Assembly: GCA_031213475.1 (NCBI GenBank)
Contig: JARUPZ010000019.1
Location: 7,490,870-7,554,869, forward strand
Length of the DNA stretch: 64,000 bases
Source: Nereocystis luetkeana
Lineage: Eukaryota > Sar > Phaeophyceae > Laminariales > Laminariaceae
Reading direction: 5' to 3'
Shown here: in pieces, positions 10,658 to 21,360 of the stretch
How the letters are laid out: every line of letters begins with the position of its first letter
How positions within the stretch are numbered: the stretch's first letter is position 1
Program-made: the position numbers and the translations under genes
The notes under the pieces: generated by a model
Databases searched by the model: none
Seen by the model: the letters and a program-made list of their open reading frames with translations, nothing else
What the model was told of the DNA's origin: nothing

Positions 10658-12978
10658 TGTTATGATACTGCTTTGTATGAGGTTGAAAGCCCGGTAAATA
10701 CCTAGGTTCAGGCACTGGGAACGTATTTGTTAATATCACGGATAGGGGGACACTTCGTATCCCAGGACAGGTCTGCTTATTAAGTCGGTACTCGTTGGTA
10801 CTCACGTTGTTGTTCGCTGTTGTTGTTCGCTCAGAGATAGAAGAATAGTTTTATTCCTTTCGTGCACGACGGAGACTGAGACCACGCTCGTGTCTCTCTG
10901 GAAATCCCTGGTTTCCCACCTAAGATACGCCTTCCAAGTACTACAAATACGATCCCAGTGCCAGAACCCAGGTAATTACCGGGCTTTCAATCTCATACAA
11001 AGGAGTATCATGACACTAGCCCACTCTGATTAGCTGTATATTATGCAGAATTATGTGGAATTCATGGAAACCCCGATTCCACAAACTAGAACATGAATCG
11101 ACGATGCGGCTCCTCAAAACCCACTCCCACACCTCTGAACGGCAAGGCAACGAAGCCGGCCAAGTACGTAAAAAAGAATGAAAGGAAGACGTAGCCTAAA
11201 GGGGCAGGAAGAAAATCGTCAACGAAAAATTATTGCCATGTCACCCGCGACGGGGGGGGGGGCGACGAAGATGCAGGGAAAAGTGAAAAGTGAACATATA
11301 AAAAACGAGAAGAAAACATAACACGGAAGATGTCAAGAAGCATACAGAAAACACAGCCTATAACTCGGGAAACGTGTCCTGTGCCACAAATGAGTGGCCC
11401 GATTACCCAGACCAGCCCCGACACTGAGCGGGGGGGGTAGGCAGGACAGAACACGCGAAAACCATCCCCAACCAAGCCCAAGAAAAAAACAAAAAAACAA
11501 ACAAACAAATAATCGAGGAACACACCTGCCGGAAAAATCCCGACCCGAAAACTCGGAAAACGTCAAAAAGTTGAAAAAACACCCCCCAGAGTCCAGGAAA
11601 ACGTCGAGAAAAAAATATCGAGAACTGCGAAAGTCAGCTATCCACGGCGGCGCCTCGAGATTCGTCTATGTTGAGCTGGACCCCCCGTGCAAATGCGCTA
11701 GCCGAGTGAATTTACAGACACCAAGAGCCTCGTAAAGCTCTCGTCGAAGTCGTGTAGCGCGCCGGAGAAAGAGGAAGCTTGATCGGTCCCGGATCGTCCA
11801 AAAACCGAACCAAACATACTCCATCCGTGGGCGTAGTCGCGCTGATTTTCCCGAGCCACCACAGACCGTCGTCACCCTTGTACAAAAAATGGGCCCCGTT
11901 GGGAAGCACGGTGTTGCAGTATCGGCGGAGCCAGTCGGCGTGCGAGACGCAGCCATAGCCGGGTGCCAGAAACCGCTCGCCGTTACTCCGGGAGAGCTCC
12001 CGTTGTGCCGCGCCGATTCTCATTCGGCGGTACAGGTGGTTGGTTTGGCGGTGCTGGTTCGGGGTTCCGGCCCAGCAGCGCAATATTGCGTCGCGAGAAA
12101 GCTGAAGGTCCATTTCCCGTTCCCAGGATGGACGGGATAGCCCTGTCCAGCGCGTCTCGCACATCACTGCTATGACGCCACCTTGACCTCGAACCGATTG
12201 GTGTCCGGTAATCTTCTCCACTTCGAGTCGGTGAAGAGGTGTCGAGACGTCGTCCTGGGTGACGTGTTACAGAGGAGATTTCTTGGAGAAGTTGTTGAGA
12301 ACGTACTGCGTCAACCCCACTGGCAAATACGTCGGCATGTCGCCACGGTCGTGGGGGTTGGCACAGGGCTTGCATCGTTGAACTGAAACGCGCCGATGAG
12401 CATCCGCGCTGGGCATATCGGAAAGAAGATCCACATACAGGAGCTTTGCCCCAAGAGGAGATCCGTCCGGGGTGTCAGCTGAGGAGCAGGGGCCAACTGC
12501 GACGTATTATGTCTTGCCGATGACGCCACTTGTTAAGATCACGGATAGCGGGACACTTCGTATCCCTGGACAGGTCTGCTTAATAAGTGGGTACTCGTTG
12601 GTACTCACGTTGCCGTTCGCTTAGAGATAGAAGAGTAGCTTTGTTCCTTTCGTGCACAACGGAGACTGAGACCACGCTCGTGTCTCTCTGGAAAACCCCT
12701 GGTTTTCCACCTAAGATACGCCTTCCAAGTTGGTAATTTGCCGGGCTTTCAATCTCATACAAAGCAGTATCATAACATATTTGTAGTACTTGGAAGGTGG
12801 AAAACCCGGGGTTTTCAAGAGACTCACGAGCTTGGTCTCAGTTCCCACGTGCACGAAAGGAATAAAGCTGATCTTCTTCTATCTCTAAGCAAACAACACA
12901 CGTGAGTACCAACGAGTGCCGACTTAATAGGCAGGCTTCTCCAGGGATGCAACGTGTCCCACCTGCTTGATCCTAACA
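10658..12978 (+). mobile_element. Solo LTR of TRIM-like family L1, split by a second L1 element
   Basis: Fossil LTR. The first 70 bp (10658-10727, TGTTATGATACTG start) and the rest (12778-12978, ending CTAACA) together form one plus-sense LTR of about 270 bp. It is interrupted by an antisense element of the same family at 10728-12777. A TATT duplication (10724-10727 and 12778-12781) brackets the insertion. The host LTR was therefore present before the insertion. Confidence 0.85.
10728..12777 (-). mobile_element. LTR retroelement of family L1 (LARD/TRIM-like), antisense, fossil
   Basis: Fossil LTR element. LTRs lie at 10728-11015 and 12531-12777, with a 1.5-kb interior. In the element's own sense (minus) the primer-binding site next to the LTR at 12531 reads TGGCGTCATCGGCA, which suits a tRNA-Ser primer. 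The purine-rich stretch near 11016-11030 is the counterpart before the other LTR. The only sizeable sense frame (11712-12221) contains LWWLGKISATT and VRFLDDPGPIKLPLSPARY. This resembles a small barrel/chromo-like segment, but that is a weak inference. No complete gag-pol is present, so the element is broken or non-autonomous. The two LTRs differ clearly in length, so it is older than the TRIM at 16 kb. Confidence 0.8.
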
Positions 12979-13690
12979 ACGATCGACAGGTTGACATGCA
13001 TTTTTAACAGCGGGGTTATTTACGAGAGCACCGAAACATTCGACGAGGATCGCTAAATGATGGCGAAGTAAAAAGTAATCCACTAATAATCCACTGTACA
13101 AAAAAAGTCGTGGTAAATTATTTGTTTGTTTGTTTTAGCTCCTCCTGCTCTGTCGTCCTAAAGGAATGCTCTTGTTATGTGCTTGTGGGGTTGCTCGTCG
13201 CGCGCTCGCATGCTCTTGTGTACTTGCCGTGTTGGAACAGCAGTGTAGCGAATCTATACTCGTTCCTTCATTGTCGCCCAGAAGGCACAATATGCTCTTG
13301 TACACTCGACGCTCTGCCATCGCTCGTCATATAAGAGATTCCCAACAAGCGTTTTGGTACTGCAGTATCCAGACTCGTTCCTGCTGTGTCGTCCTGCGGG
13401 TATGCGGTCTTGTGCACTTAACACAAACGACAGCTTGGCGTATATTTTCAACAGCGGGGTTATTTACGAGAGTACCGAAACATACGACGAGGATCGCAAA
13501 GTGAAAGTAAAAAGTAATCGACTGTCAAGTCGTGGTAAAGTTCTTCATTTTTTCAGCTCCTCCTCCTGCTCTGTCGCCCTCAAGGAATGCTCTTGTTGTG
13601 TATTTGTGGTGATGATGCTCATCGCGCGTCGCGCGCTCGCAGGCACTTCTTGTGTGTTCGTTTATAAAGGATAGAGCACTGAGCTACTCT
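12979..13690 (+). repeat. Dispersed repeat R3, tandem copies
   Basis: Two R3 units lie in direct order (about 12985-13330 and 13430-13680). They share CAGCGGGGTTATTTACGAGAG, CGACGAGGATCGC and the TGCTCTGTCGCCC / GGAATGCTCTTGT words. ATATAAGAGATTCCCAACAAGCG at 13330 is repeated at 20065 and 22630. Function and class are unknown. Confidence 0.5.
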
Positions 13691-13699
13691 GTCAATTCG

Positions 13700-13790
13700 T
13701 TTTATAAAGGATAGACCACTGAGCTACTCAGTCTGTCAGCCTTGACTGAGTAGGTAGCTCAGTGGTCTATCCTTTATAAACGAACAAAAG
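13700..13790. repeat. Near-perfect palindrome of two tRNA-like heads
   Basis: The tRNA-like start GACTGAGTAG...CTCAGTGGTCTATCC and its inverse face each other across about 15 bp, with matching TTTATAAA ends. This is a head-to-head junction of two S2 elements. A second such palindrome is at 19862-19930. Confidence 0.75.
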
Positions 13791-14130
13791 AAATATCTTT
13801 GGGATCGATACGGCCTCCCGCCGAAAACATCCTCCGGGGTTGATCAGGCACCTGATCAGCATCTGGTATTTCCTTCGTATAGCCCCCCGCCCTAGTCGTG
13901 TGTTATTTTACTCAAGTGGTTCACTCCACTCCCGACTCTCTGGTCGAGTGTTATTTTATCGTGGTTCTCTCCCCATGATTTCCCTTTTTCTACCAACCGA
14001 CACGGTCGGCAGAAAAAGCGGATATACGACGTCTGGCGGGATTCGAAACCCGGACTTCTTTTTAGTTCGAAATGCAAAGGATAGACTAGATAGAACACTG
14101 AGCTACTCCGTCAGCCGCTGACTGAGTACG
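13744..14130. mobile_element. S2 element: inverted ends made of tRNA-like heads, copy 1
   Basis: The left end carries TAGCTCAGTGGTCTATCC (A-box-like) reading inward on plus. The right end carries the same head reading inward on minus, followed by a B-box-like GGGTTTCGAATCC at 14037-14050. The body between them (CTGATCAGCATCTGGTAT, CAAGTGGTTCACTCCAC, CGAGTGTTATTTTATCGTGG) recurs inverted at 19600-19830. The heads match the tRNA consensus only in the promoter boxes, so these are not tRNA genes. Confidence 0.65.
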
Positions 14131-14330
14131 AGGTAGCTGTTCACTCCACTTCCGCCTCTCAGGTCGAGTGTTCTTTTGTCGTGGTTCTCTCTCGTTGATT
14201 TCCCTTTTGCTAAGCGGAAATACGACGTCGAGCGGGACTCGAACCCCGGACTTCTCTTGTTCGAAATATAAAGGATAGGCTGGATAGACCACTGTGAGCT
14301 ACTCAGTCAGGCCGAGTACTACTGTTGCTC
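14131..14330 (-). mobile_element. S2 element fragment, copy 2
   Basis: On minus: an A-box-like TAGCTCACAGTGG near 14295 and a B-box-like GGGTTCGAGTCCCGC near 14240, then the GACGTCGTATTTCC and TCGTGGTTCTC body words of S2. One end only. Confidence 0.6.
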
Positions 14331-14335
14331 ACAAT

Positions 14336-14515
14336 TGCGCAAAAAAAATGTCGAAATTATGGAGAAAAAATATCTCCGATAAATTATTTCTTCTTATCGG
14401 AGAGCGTTTTTTCCTAGTTTCTAAAGTATGGAAATAATTGGAGATATGTATCAATATACGGAGGCGTTCTGTCACTATTCGTGAAATTCTCCAGAAGCAA
14501 AAAAATCAAGTTTGC
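14336..14515 (+). mobile_element. MITE family M1, two abutting fragments
   Basis: 14336-14382 matches the M1 right end (AAAAAATGTCGAAATT, CTCCGATAA). 14393-14515 matches the M1 left end (CTTATCGGAGAGC, GGAGGCGTTCTGTCACTATT, GTGAAATTCTCCAGAAGCAAA). The best full copy is 35071-35293. Confidence 0.75.
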
Positions 14516-14907
14516 TGCTCTGCCGCAGCTGCCTAAAAAAAGACGCGTGAATCGTAGGTCTCCGTGCCTGATGCACCACGTACGACCCAACTCTACTGCC
14601 GCCTGAGCCTTTCGGTCACAGGCAGCAGCAAGAAGGTATCACTCCTTGAGGGTGAGTCCGGACTTACACCCGCCAGAAAGACCTACCCTACTCGCTATAA
14701 GCCTGATAGGGCATGCCTCGCAGCATTCCTTGCCGAGGCGGCGAGGGGAATGGATGTGGTCTCCTCGGTTCCTGTGGCGGCTTGTACAGCGTACCGCATG
14801 TATCTGATACGTACGCGCGCGGACCTCCTTCTTTCATGTTTTGTCTGAGGTGTAGATGTGCTTTAGTTATCGTGTGTACTACCCTTTGCTTGTTTTATTT
14901 TTTTACC
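14516..14907. other. Unassigned spacer
   Basis: Short frames only (94 and 138 codons). No domain or repeat recognised. Confidence 0.3.
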
Positions 14908-15327
14908 GAGGTATTTCTTCCACTCCAGAGTTATTGGAGCCCGTGCGCGGACGCAGGCGCCACCACAGGCCACACTACGGCACAGTCTTTTGCGCCGGTA
15001 GGAGGCTGGATTCGACGACGAGGGAGGAGGGAGACTGAGCGTCGACGTGCGGGGAAGAGACAGATAGGCCTCCCCCTGCGCGAGAATTTTTATTTTTCAG
15101 AGCAGAACCGCAAGTGCGAGGAGGATTAATTTCACATATTTGGAAACAAAAATCAGGAAAATATGGAAGATTGAAAAATCGCGCGAAAACAATGTCCAAA
15201 TTAAGGAGGAAGAGCTCCCCGATAAGAATTATACCCCCCTGTGTGAGATTAGGGGGGGATTGTTGTTCTCACATTATCCGTGGTCGCAGGACAGGCTCCA
15301 ATAACTCTGGAGTGGAAGAAATACCTC
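14908..15327. repeat. Foldback unit with perfect 34-bp inverted ends
   Basis: 14908-14941 and 15294-15327 are exact inverted copies (GAGGTATTTCTTCC... against ...GGAAGAAATACCTC). An M1 right-end fragment is embedded at about 15148-15229. No coding frame fits. The right arm touches the LINE 3' region that begins near 15330. Confidence 0.8.
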
Positions 15328-15329
15328 AA

Positions 15330-16063
15330 GTAAAAACAGAGGCAAAAACAAAAAACAAGCATACGCACTCCACCACTGCGGACACCAGGGAAGCAAAAAG
15401 GAGACTATTAATAGCAGACAAAAACCTAAAGAAGATGAAGCTAAGCAAAAAAAACAAAACAAAACAAAAACAGAAGCAGACAGCAAAACACAAAAAAGGC
15501 AAAACGGACCATACTAACAAAGACACAAAGAGGTACAAACGGGAATGAAAGAAAGATGAAAAAAAGAAAGGACAAAAAGCGATAATCACGGGCGGGGGGG
15601 TAAGAAAATACGAAAGGCAGGCACTGGAGCATACAGACACGCAAAGTTGCCCAGGTGGCACCATGCTAGTTACTTGGGTCCAAAAGAAGGGAGTGCATCA
15701 TGACGATGATGGCCATAACCAGGCTTCAGTCTGTTGGGCAGACCGCCTCCCCCCCCTCCCCCCCCGCCATTCCCCCTCGTCCCCCTTTCGCCCCCCCCCT
15801 CTTCCCTGCCATTCTGCGCACTCGCGTTGGCGTCAACGGCTGTGGCCGTGGTTGTAGCTATTCTATGCCGTTCTGCCGATGCCTCCTTCTCATCTGTATG
15901 CCATTTCCGCATGAAGGCCTCCGCCCCTTCCTCGACCCGTCGGAACCATCTGCCGGCTTTCTGTGTTGCCTCGCGCCATCCTTCGAGCTTGATGCCGAAC
16001 TCCTTGAGGTCCTCCTCAAGGTACCTCATCCAGTCCCACTCCTGTCCTCCGGAGCAACCCTTA
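15330..16063 (-). mobile_element. LINE 3' end: ORF2 C-terminus and A-rich 3' UTR
   Basis: On minus, 16063-15670 encodes the tail of a LINE ORF2: RYLEEDLKEFG, GWREATQKAGRWFRRVEEGA, EAFMRKWHTDEKEA, ending in a stop at 15670. The A-rich untranslated part (15669-15330) is nearly the same as 19160-19518, showing it is a family 3' UTR. The ORF2 upstream part resumes at 17701 on the far side of a TRIM. Whether this is the family of the LINE at 1-2754 cannot be decided, because the two do not overlap. Confidence 0.75.
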
Positions 16064-17700
16064 TGTTATGATACTGCTTTGTATGAGGTTGAAAGCCCGG
16101 TAATTACCTGGGTTCTGGCACTGGGAACGTATTTGTAGTGCTTGGAAGGCGTATCTTAGGTGGAAAACCAGGGGTTTTCCAGAGAGGCACGAGCGTGGTC
16201 CCAGTCTCCGTCGTGCACGAAAGGAATAAAGTGGCTCTTCTATCTCTAAGCGAACATCAACGTGAGTACCAACGAGTGCCGGCTTAATAGGCAGACCTGT
16301 CCAGGGATACAAAGTGTCCCGCACTCCGTGATCTTAACAAGTGGCGTCTTCGGCTTAGGACTTTTTGCCTTTTTGCCGGTACAAGTTTTTTCCACTCTGT
16401 TTTTGCTTTTGTTTTAGCTTCTTTTTTTTTTTGAGTCAATTTGCTCCACTGCACGATGGAGACTCACGAGGAGGGAGGGTCTGCTTCCCCTCGTGGTGGA
16501 CGAGACACTGAGGCCCAGACCCGCCCAGTGCCCCACCGCCCAAGGCTCGTCGATGGAGATCGAGCGCCTTGTACAACAGACCACCAAGCGGAACGTGTGT
16601 CTCGACAGGAGCCCAGTGATGACGACGTGGATCGCGCGCCTTGTACAACTCGCCCGTCCGAAGACCCAGGGCTGGGGCCCCTTGGCGAATCTCGAGCAGC
16701 TTCCGGCAGACGGACCTCGTTCAAGACCTTTTCCGAGCCTTCTCGCTCGCCGGGACGAGCTCTGCCGTCCAAGCCACCTGGCTCCGCTGAGAGCGTTGAG
16801 CCAGCTTCTTCCGCTCTGGGCCGGAGAGCGTCGGACCCTTCGGAGCGCGTGGCGCGCATAACCAGCCAGGCCTTGGGTTTTGCAGTTTTGACTCCCCACT
16901 CGTGCCATCTGCCGTCCAAGCCGTCCAAGCCACCTGGCTCCGCTGAGGGCGTGGAGCCAGCTGCTTCTGCTCTGGGCCGGAGAGCGTCGGACAAACCTGG
17001 ACGTAGCGTTTTTCACGCGAGCCAACTGCGCTCTTCGCCATCGGATCTACCTGCTCCTGGGCCAGATGAGAGAGTGATTGCGACTGTTTTTCCGCCTCGC
17101 ACGATTCCACTGCTGCCCGACCTCGCTCGTACGCGTAGGATAGCCGCGAGCGATGCTGCCTCTCGTGATTTTTTTCCCGCAACGCGAGCACACGACGCGA
17201 TTTTTCCGTGCGCGCACCACACGATGACACACTGGACTTCAGTATTGAGGCTACGCTTCCTTTCATTCTTTTTTACGTACTTTGCCGGCTTCGTTGCCTT
17301 GTCGTTCAGAGGTGTGGGAGTGGGTTTTGAGGAGCCGCATCTTCGACTCATGTTCTAGTTGTGGAATCGGGGTTTCCAAGAATTTCCCATAATTCTGCAT
17401 ATACGGCTCATCAGAGTGGGCTAGTGTTATGATACTGCTTTGTATGAGGTTGAAAGCCCGGTAATTACCTGGGTTCTGGCACTGGGAACGCATTTGTAGT
17501 ACTTGGAAGGCGTATCTTAGGTGGAAAACCAGGGGGTTTCCAGAGAGGCACGAGCGTGGTCCCAGTCTCCGTCGTGCACGAAAGGAATAAAGTGGCTCTT
17601 CTATCTCTAAGTGAACATCAACGTGAGTACCAACGAGTGCCGGCTTAATAGGCAGACCTGTCCAGGGATACGAAGTGTCCCGCTCTCCGTGATCTTAACA
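16064..17700 (+). mobile_element. TRIM (terminal-repeat retrotransposon in miniature), family L1, structurally whole
   Basis: Two 276-bp LTRs (16064-16339 and 17425-17700) start TGTTATGATAC and end ATCTTAACA. They differ at only about seven sites by eye, so the insertion is fairly recent. A 4-bp CTTA target duplication flanks it (16060-16063, 17701-17704). The primer-binding site (16342 on) reads TGGCGTCTTCGGC and suits tRNA-Ser; a purine-rich GAGTGGGCTAG precedes the right LTR. The 1085-bp interior carries one 305-codon sense frame (16441-17358) with no gag, protease, RT or integrase motif. It contains an internal repeat (PPGSAE.VEPA.SALGRRASD twice). By definition TRIMs rely on enzymes from elsewhere. 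Confidence 0.9.
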
Positions 17701-17880
17701 CTTACCCCCAACCACCTCCCCTAACATCACCCTCTTCGGCAGACGCTCCTCTCCCATGCGTGTCACAAAGTCCGCAAACAAGACCCTACGTCTGCGTACC
17801 GTCGTCTCAACGCTCTCAGATTTTGTCCGGAGAAGCACGCTAGCATAGGATAGAATGTGGTCTTCACGCTTTCGTTTTCG
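17701..17880 (-). mobile_element. LINE ORF2 fragment, upstream part of the tail split by the TRIM
   Basis: On minus it reads RRRVLFADFVTRMGEERLPK and then RVMLGEVVGGKG, the usual run-up to the ORF2 C-terminus, and continues into 16063 once the TRIM and one CTTA copy are set aside. The 5' boundary near 17880 abuts an S2 element. Confidence 0.7.
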
Positions 17881-17884
17881 CCGG

Positions 17885-18098
17885 CCGATTGATTAACCCC
17901 GGAGGATGTTGTCGGCGGGAGGCCGTATCGAGTCCAAAGGTACTTATTTTGTTCGTCTATAAAAGGATAGACCGCATGTTTTCCATTTTCCTACCCACGG
18001 CAGAAAAAACAGAAAGACGTCCTCTCGCGGGACTCGAACCTCGGACTTATTTTGTGTTTATACAGGATAGACCACTGAGCTACTCAGTCAGCTGTGAT
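17885..18098 (-). mobile_element. S2 element, copy 3 (short)
   Basis: GGCCGTATCGAGTCCAAAGG and TTTGTTCGTCTATAAAAGGATAGACC at the left match the copy at 19820-19880. On the right, on minus, an A-box-like GAGTAGCTCAGTGGTCTATCC and a B-box-like GAGGTTCGAGTCCCGC form a tRNA-like head. The middle body is shorter than in copies 1 and 4. Confidence 0.6.
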
Positions 18099-19159
18099 GT
18101 TGATGTTATTGTTGTTGTTGTTTTTGTTGTTGTCGTTGTTGTTGTCACATTAACTCATCACCACAATACAATGATACTATTCTGCCTCGTGAAAAACAAT
18201 ACCAGGAAAAAACAAACTATGACTGCTTCTCTCGTGATGATAGTGTGCGCGCAGGTCACTATGGGTCTCCGTGCATCGTCTTCCTGCCGCTCTTCGTGGC
18301 CGCCTCATCGCCTTGGCCCGATCCGCCCGCTCCTTTGCACGTGCTCTCGTTGCCACTCCCTTCCAGTCGGTTCCCTTTCTCTTGTTATTAACGTCACTGG
18401 TCTTTGTAGTTTAACGAGTTGTATACCCTTCATGGGGAATAACCCACGCAATTATCAGGGACGTGGTATCATAACTGCTGTGCTGCACCTTTTTTGTGTC
18501 AGACAGCCCAGGAAGAGATGGCGATCGTTGATATTCGTGTGGTAGTAAGGTTCGATTGCTCCTTTTTCACTGCATATCCGCGAGTCTTCACTCTGACAGC
18601 ACTCCAGATAGCAGGCAGGTGTGTTCCTCTTTCGTGTTCACGACTACCGTGCGTTTCGTACGGTGCAGGCAGCACTCCAGACAGCAGCCGCTGTAGTCAG
18701 CAGCCACAACTTGGTTAGTGGTGGGAACGGGGATACTCTGTTATGTTATAGTTGCGAGGATATACCCGCGGCCATGTTAGTTCAGTTTGCACATTGGTTT
18801 TATCTTGTGTGCACTTTCTTCGTCTCGTGTATTTTTAGGCAGCCGATTTTTTTTTTTTGTGGTTTTTCGGATCTTCCTAGGGCTCCAGCACCTTTGTGTG
18901 ACCACGGACTCCTCCGTCAGAGGGTTAATGTGAGGACAACAACAACTACCCAGAAAAAAAATAGGACAGGATGAAAATAACAACTCGACGTTGAAAATCG
19001 AAATCAAAAATCGAAAAAAAAACACATCCAAGAGGGAAGAGAGAGAGAAAAAGTTCAAGTCAGGCAAGGAAGCAATAGAAAGCAAGAAATCAAGAAAGGA
19101 CACACAAAAGAATGCGCAATTTTTCGCAGATTTCAGGCTCGCACGCCTCGCGAGGGGTG
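18099..19159. other. Unassigned spacer with GTT microsatellite and A-rich tract
   Basis: TTGTTG-type repeat at 18105-18150. A duplicated GCACTCCAGA(T/C)AGCAG word lies at 18599 and 18670. 18950-19150 is very A-rich. Nothing defensible as a gene. Confidence 0.3.
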
Positions 19160-19518
19160 TAGAACAGAGACAAAAACAAAAAACAAGCATACGCATTCCG
19201 CCACTAAGGACACCAGAGAAGCAAAAAAGAGACTACCAGGTAGCAGACAAAAAACTAGAAAAGATCAAGCGAAGCAAAAAAAAACAAAAGCAGATATAGG
19301 CGAAAGCAAAAAAGCAAAACGGAAGATACAAACAGAGACACATAGAGATACAAACGGGAAAGAAAGAAGGATGAAAAACAAGGGACAAAAAGGGACGAAC
19401 ACGGGCGGGGGGGAAAGATAATACGAAAGGCAGGCACTGGAGCATACAGACACGCAACGTGGCCCAGGTGGCACCATGCTAGTTACTTGGGTCCCAAAGA
19501 AGGGAGTGCATCATAACG
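19160..19518 (-). mobile_element. 5'-truncated LINE remnant (3' UTR only)
   Basis: Closely matches 15340-15705: AAAAACAAGCATACGCA, GACACCAG(A/G)GAAGCAAAAA, GGCAGGCACTGGAGCATACAG and CCATGCTAGTTACTTGGGTC occur in the same order. The coding part is absent, as expected for a 5'-truncated insertion. Confidence 0.8.
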
Positions 19519-19544
19519 AAGTATCGTCCACTGAGCTACAGTCA

Positions 19545-19897
19545 CCTGATTCAGCTGACTGAGTAGCCCAGTGGCTTATCAAGTACATCCTTTATACTTC
19601 TAACAAAACAAGTCCGAGGTTCGAGTGCCTCCAAGACGTCGTATTTCCGAAGGGAAATCAAGTGGAGATAACCACGATAAAATAACATTCGACCAGAGAG
19701 TCAGATGTGGAGTGAACCACTTGAGTAAAAGGGCACACGACTAGGGAGGGGGACTATATGAAGGAAATACCAGGTGCTGGTTAGGGGCCTGATCAACCAC
19801 GGAGGGTGTGATCGGCGGGAGGCCGTATCGAGCCCAAAGGTACTTATTTTGTTCGTTCATAAAGGATAGACCACTGAGCTACTCAGTCAGTTGCTGC
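19545..19897. mobile_element. S2 element: inverted tRNA-like ends, copy 4
   Basis: Left head on plus: CAGCTGACTGAGTAGCCCAGTGG and, after a spacer, a B-box-like GAGGTTCGAGTGCC near 19618. Right head on minus: GACTGAGTAGCTCAGTGGTCTATCC. The body is the inverse of copy 1 (GGTTCACTCCAC, CTGATCA, GGCCGTATCGA). A second head facing away (19900-19930) makes the right end palindromic. Confidence 0.65.
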
Positions 19898-19944
19898 AGC
19901 TGACTGAGTAGTTCATCAGTGGTCTATCCTTCCCTTTTTAAACG

Positions 19945-20110
19945 AGCATTGCGTACTTGTCGAGTTGGAACAGCAGTATGGTATCTATACTTGTTCCTGC
20001 TTTGTCGCCCAGAAGGCACCATATGCTCTTGTGCACTTGGCGCTCTGCCATCGCTCGTCATATAAGAGATCCCCAACGAGCGTTTTGGTACAGCAGTATC
20101 TAGTTGTTAT
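19945..20110 (+). repeat. Dispersed repeat R3, copy 3
   Basis: Shares CATATGCTCTTGTGCACTTG, CTCGTCATATAAGAGATC and GCGTTTTGGTACAGCAGTAT with 22565-22665, and less exactly with 13265-13370. Confidence 0.55.
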
Positions 20111-20336
20111 TGCCCTCGACAAAAGCGTTCGAGCGCTGTTCTCAGTCTGCTTGTCTTTTGTTAGGAAGTCGCAGTTGGAGTTGGTGCGAGTGTCGAGAGA
20201 GACCTGTCGGTACCGGCGCAGACGGTACCCCAGCCGGCGGGGTTTGGCGCAGACTGGACGTCTGCTTTTTTCCCTTGGAAAATCAAGAACAAGAGACTCG
20301 CGCTTCACGCTCGCGCACCTCATTGGTAAATCCGAA

Positions 20337-20664
20337 CGTTTTTTTTTTTTTTCAACTTCACTTTTACTTTCCAGCCTAGCTCGTAGGAGGTTTTTACCCT
20401 CGGCGATCTTCTGGACAAGCCGTGGTCGCAGGTGACGCCCCTTCTCCCCCCCGGTACGTACCTTCAGATTTTTGTCGCGCATAGGTTTCAGCATTCCCAC
20501 TGCTCGTCGATTTTCATCGAATGTAGCTAACTCACGCTCTCGCGCTTTCCGCCAATCAATTTATTTCTGCAAGAAAAAGCCCCTTCGAGTATGCACTCGG
20601 TGAGACTTGAACCCACGAAATTGATCTTGAGAGGCACGCGGACCACCTACCAAGCCACCGGGGA
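20337..20664 (-). mobile_element. tRNA-headed SINE, family S1, copy 2
   Basis: Inverse of copy 1. On minus the head reads CCCCGGTGGCTTGGTAGGTGG, then GTGGGTTCAAGTCTCACC; the body words GAGAGCGTGAGTTAGC and CACGACGAGCAG-like words follow in the same order. A T-run at 20340-20352 (A-run on minus) marks the tail. Confidence 0.75.
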
Positions 20665-20984
20665 CTATATTATGGGACAGAGTGGTATGCCAGTACAGCA
20701 GTACGATGGCACGGTGGGAACAGGACGCCCCACCCCCCAACAACCGCCAATAGGTTGTGGCTTGCCTGGTCCATACGGCAGTCGCCCGTGTATACGGGAA
20801 ACCATGTCTGCCGATATCTGTATATCGCAAAATGTCTCCCCTCGCCTCTAAGAAGAGCCCACGGCTCACGGCTCCGGCTCCGAGCGACGATGGAAGCCGG
20901 AAGCCTACCCGTCCCTATACGTACGGAAAGACACTCCCTCCACAAAACATGCTATCACAACGTCATGTAGAGTACAGGCGGTGG

Positions 20985-21360
20985 TGGATCAGTGGGTACA
21001 GCTTGCAGGAAAGAATATGTTCACCAGTTTTTTTTTTTATCGGGGAGACGAAATATACGACGGTAGCAAAGCGATCGACAGACGATTAGACAGAACATAC
21101 ATGTCTGTACCACACAGCAGTACGACGGTCACAAAGTAATCGACAGATTAAATAGCTAAATAGACAGAACACGTCTGTCTGTACCAGACAGAGGATCGCA
21201 AAATATAAGCGAATTATAATGTCCCCAACAAGCAGTTACCTGGTACAAAGTAATCGACAGGCGAGCGAACATAGCCAGAAGATGTGCCTGCACCACACAG
21301 AGGGTCGCAAAATGAAAGCGAATTAGACTTTCTCGTGCTGTTAGTAGTAGTGATGCACCA
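20985..21360. repeat. Local tandem repeat of about 100 bp
   Basis: Three imperfect units share GTAATCGACAG, AGACAGAACA, GTCTGTACCA(C/G)ACAG and GGTCGCAAAATG-type words. No coding sense. Confidence 0.5.
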
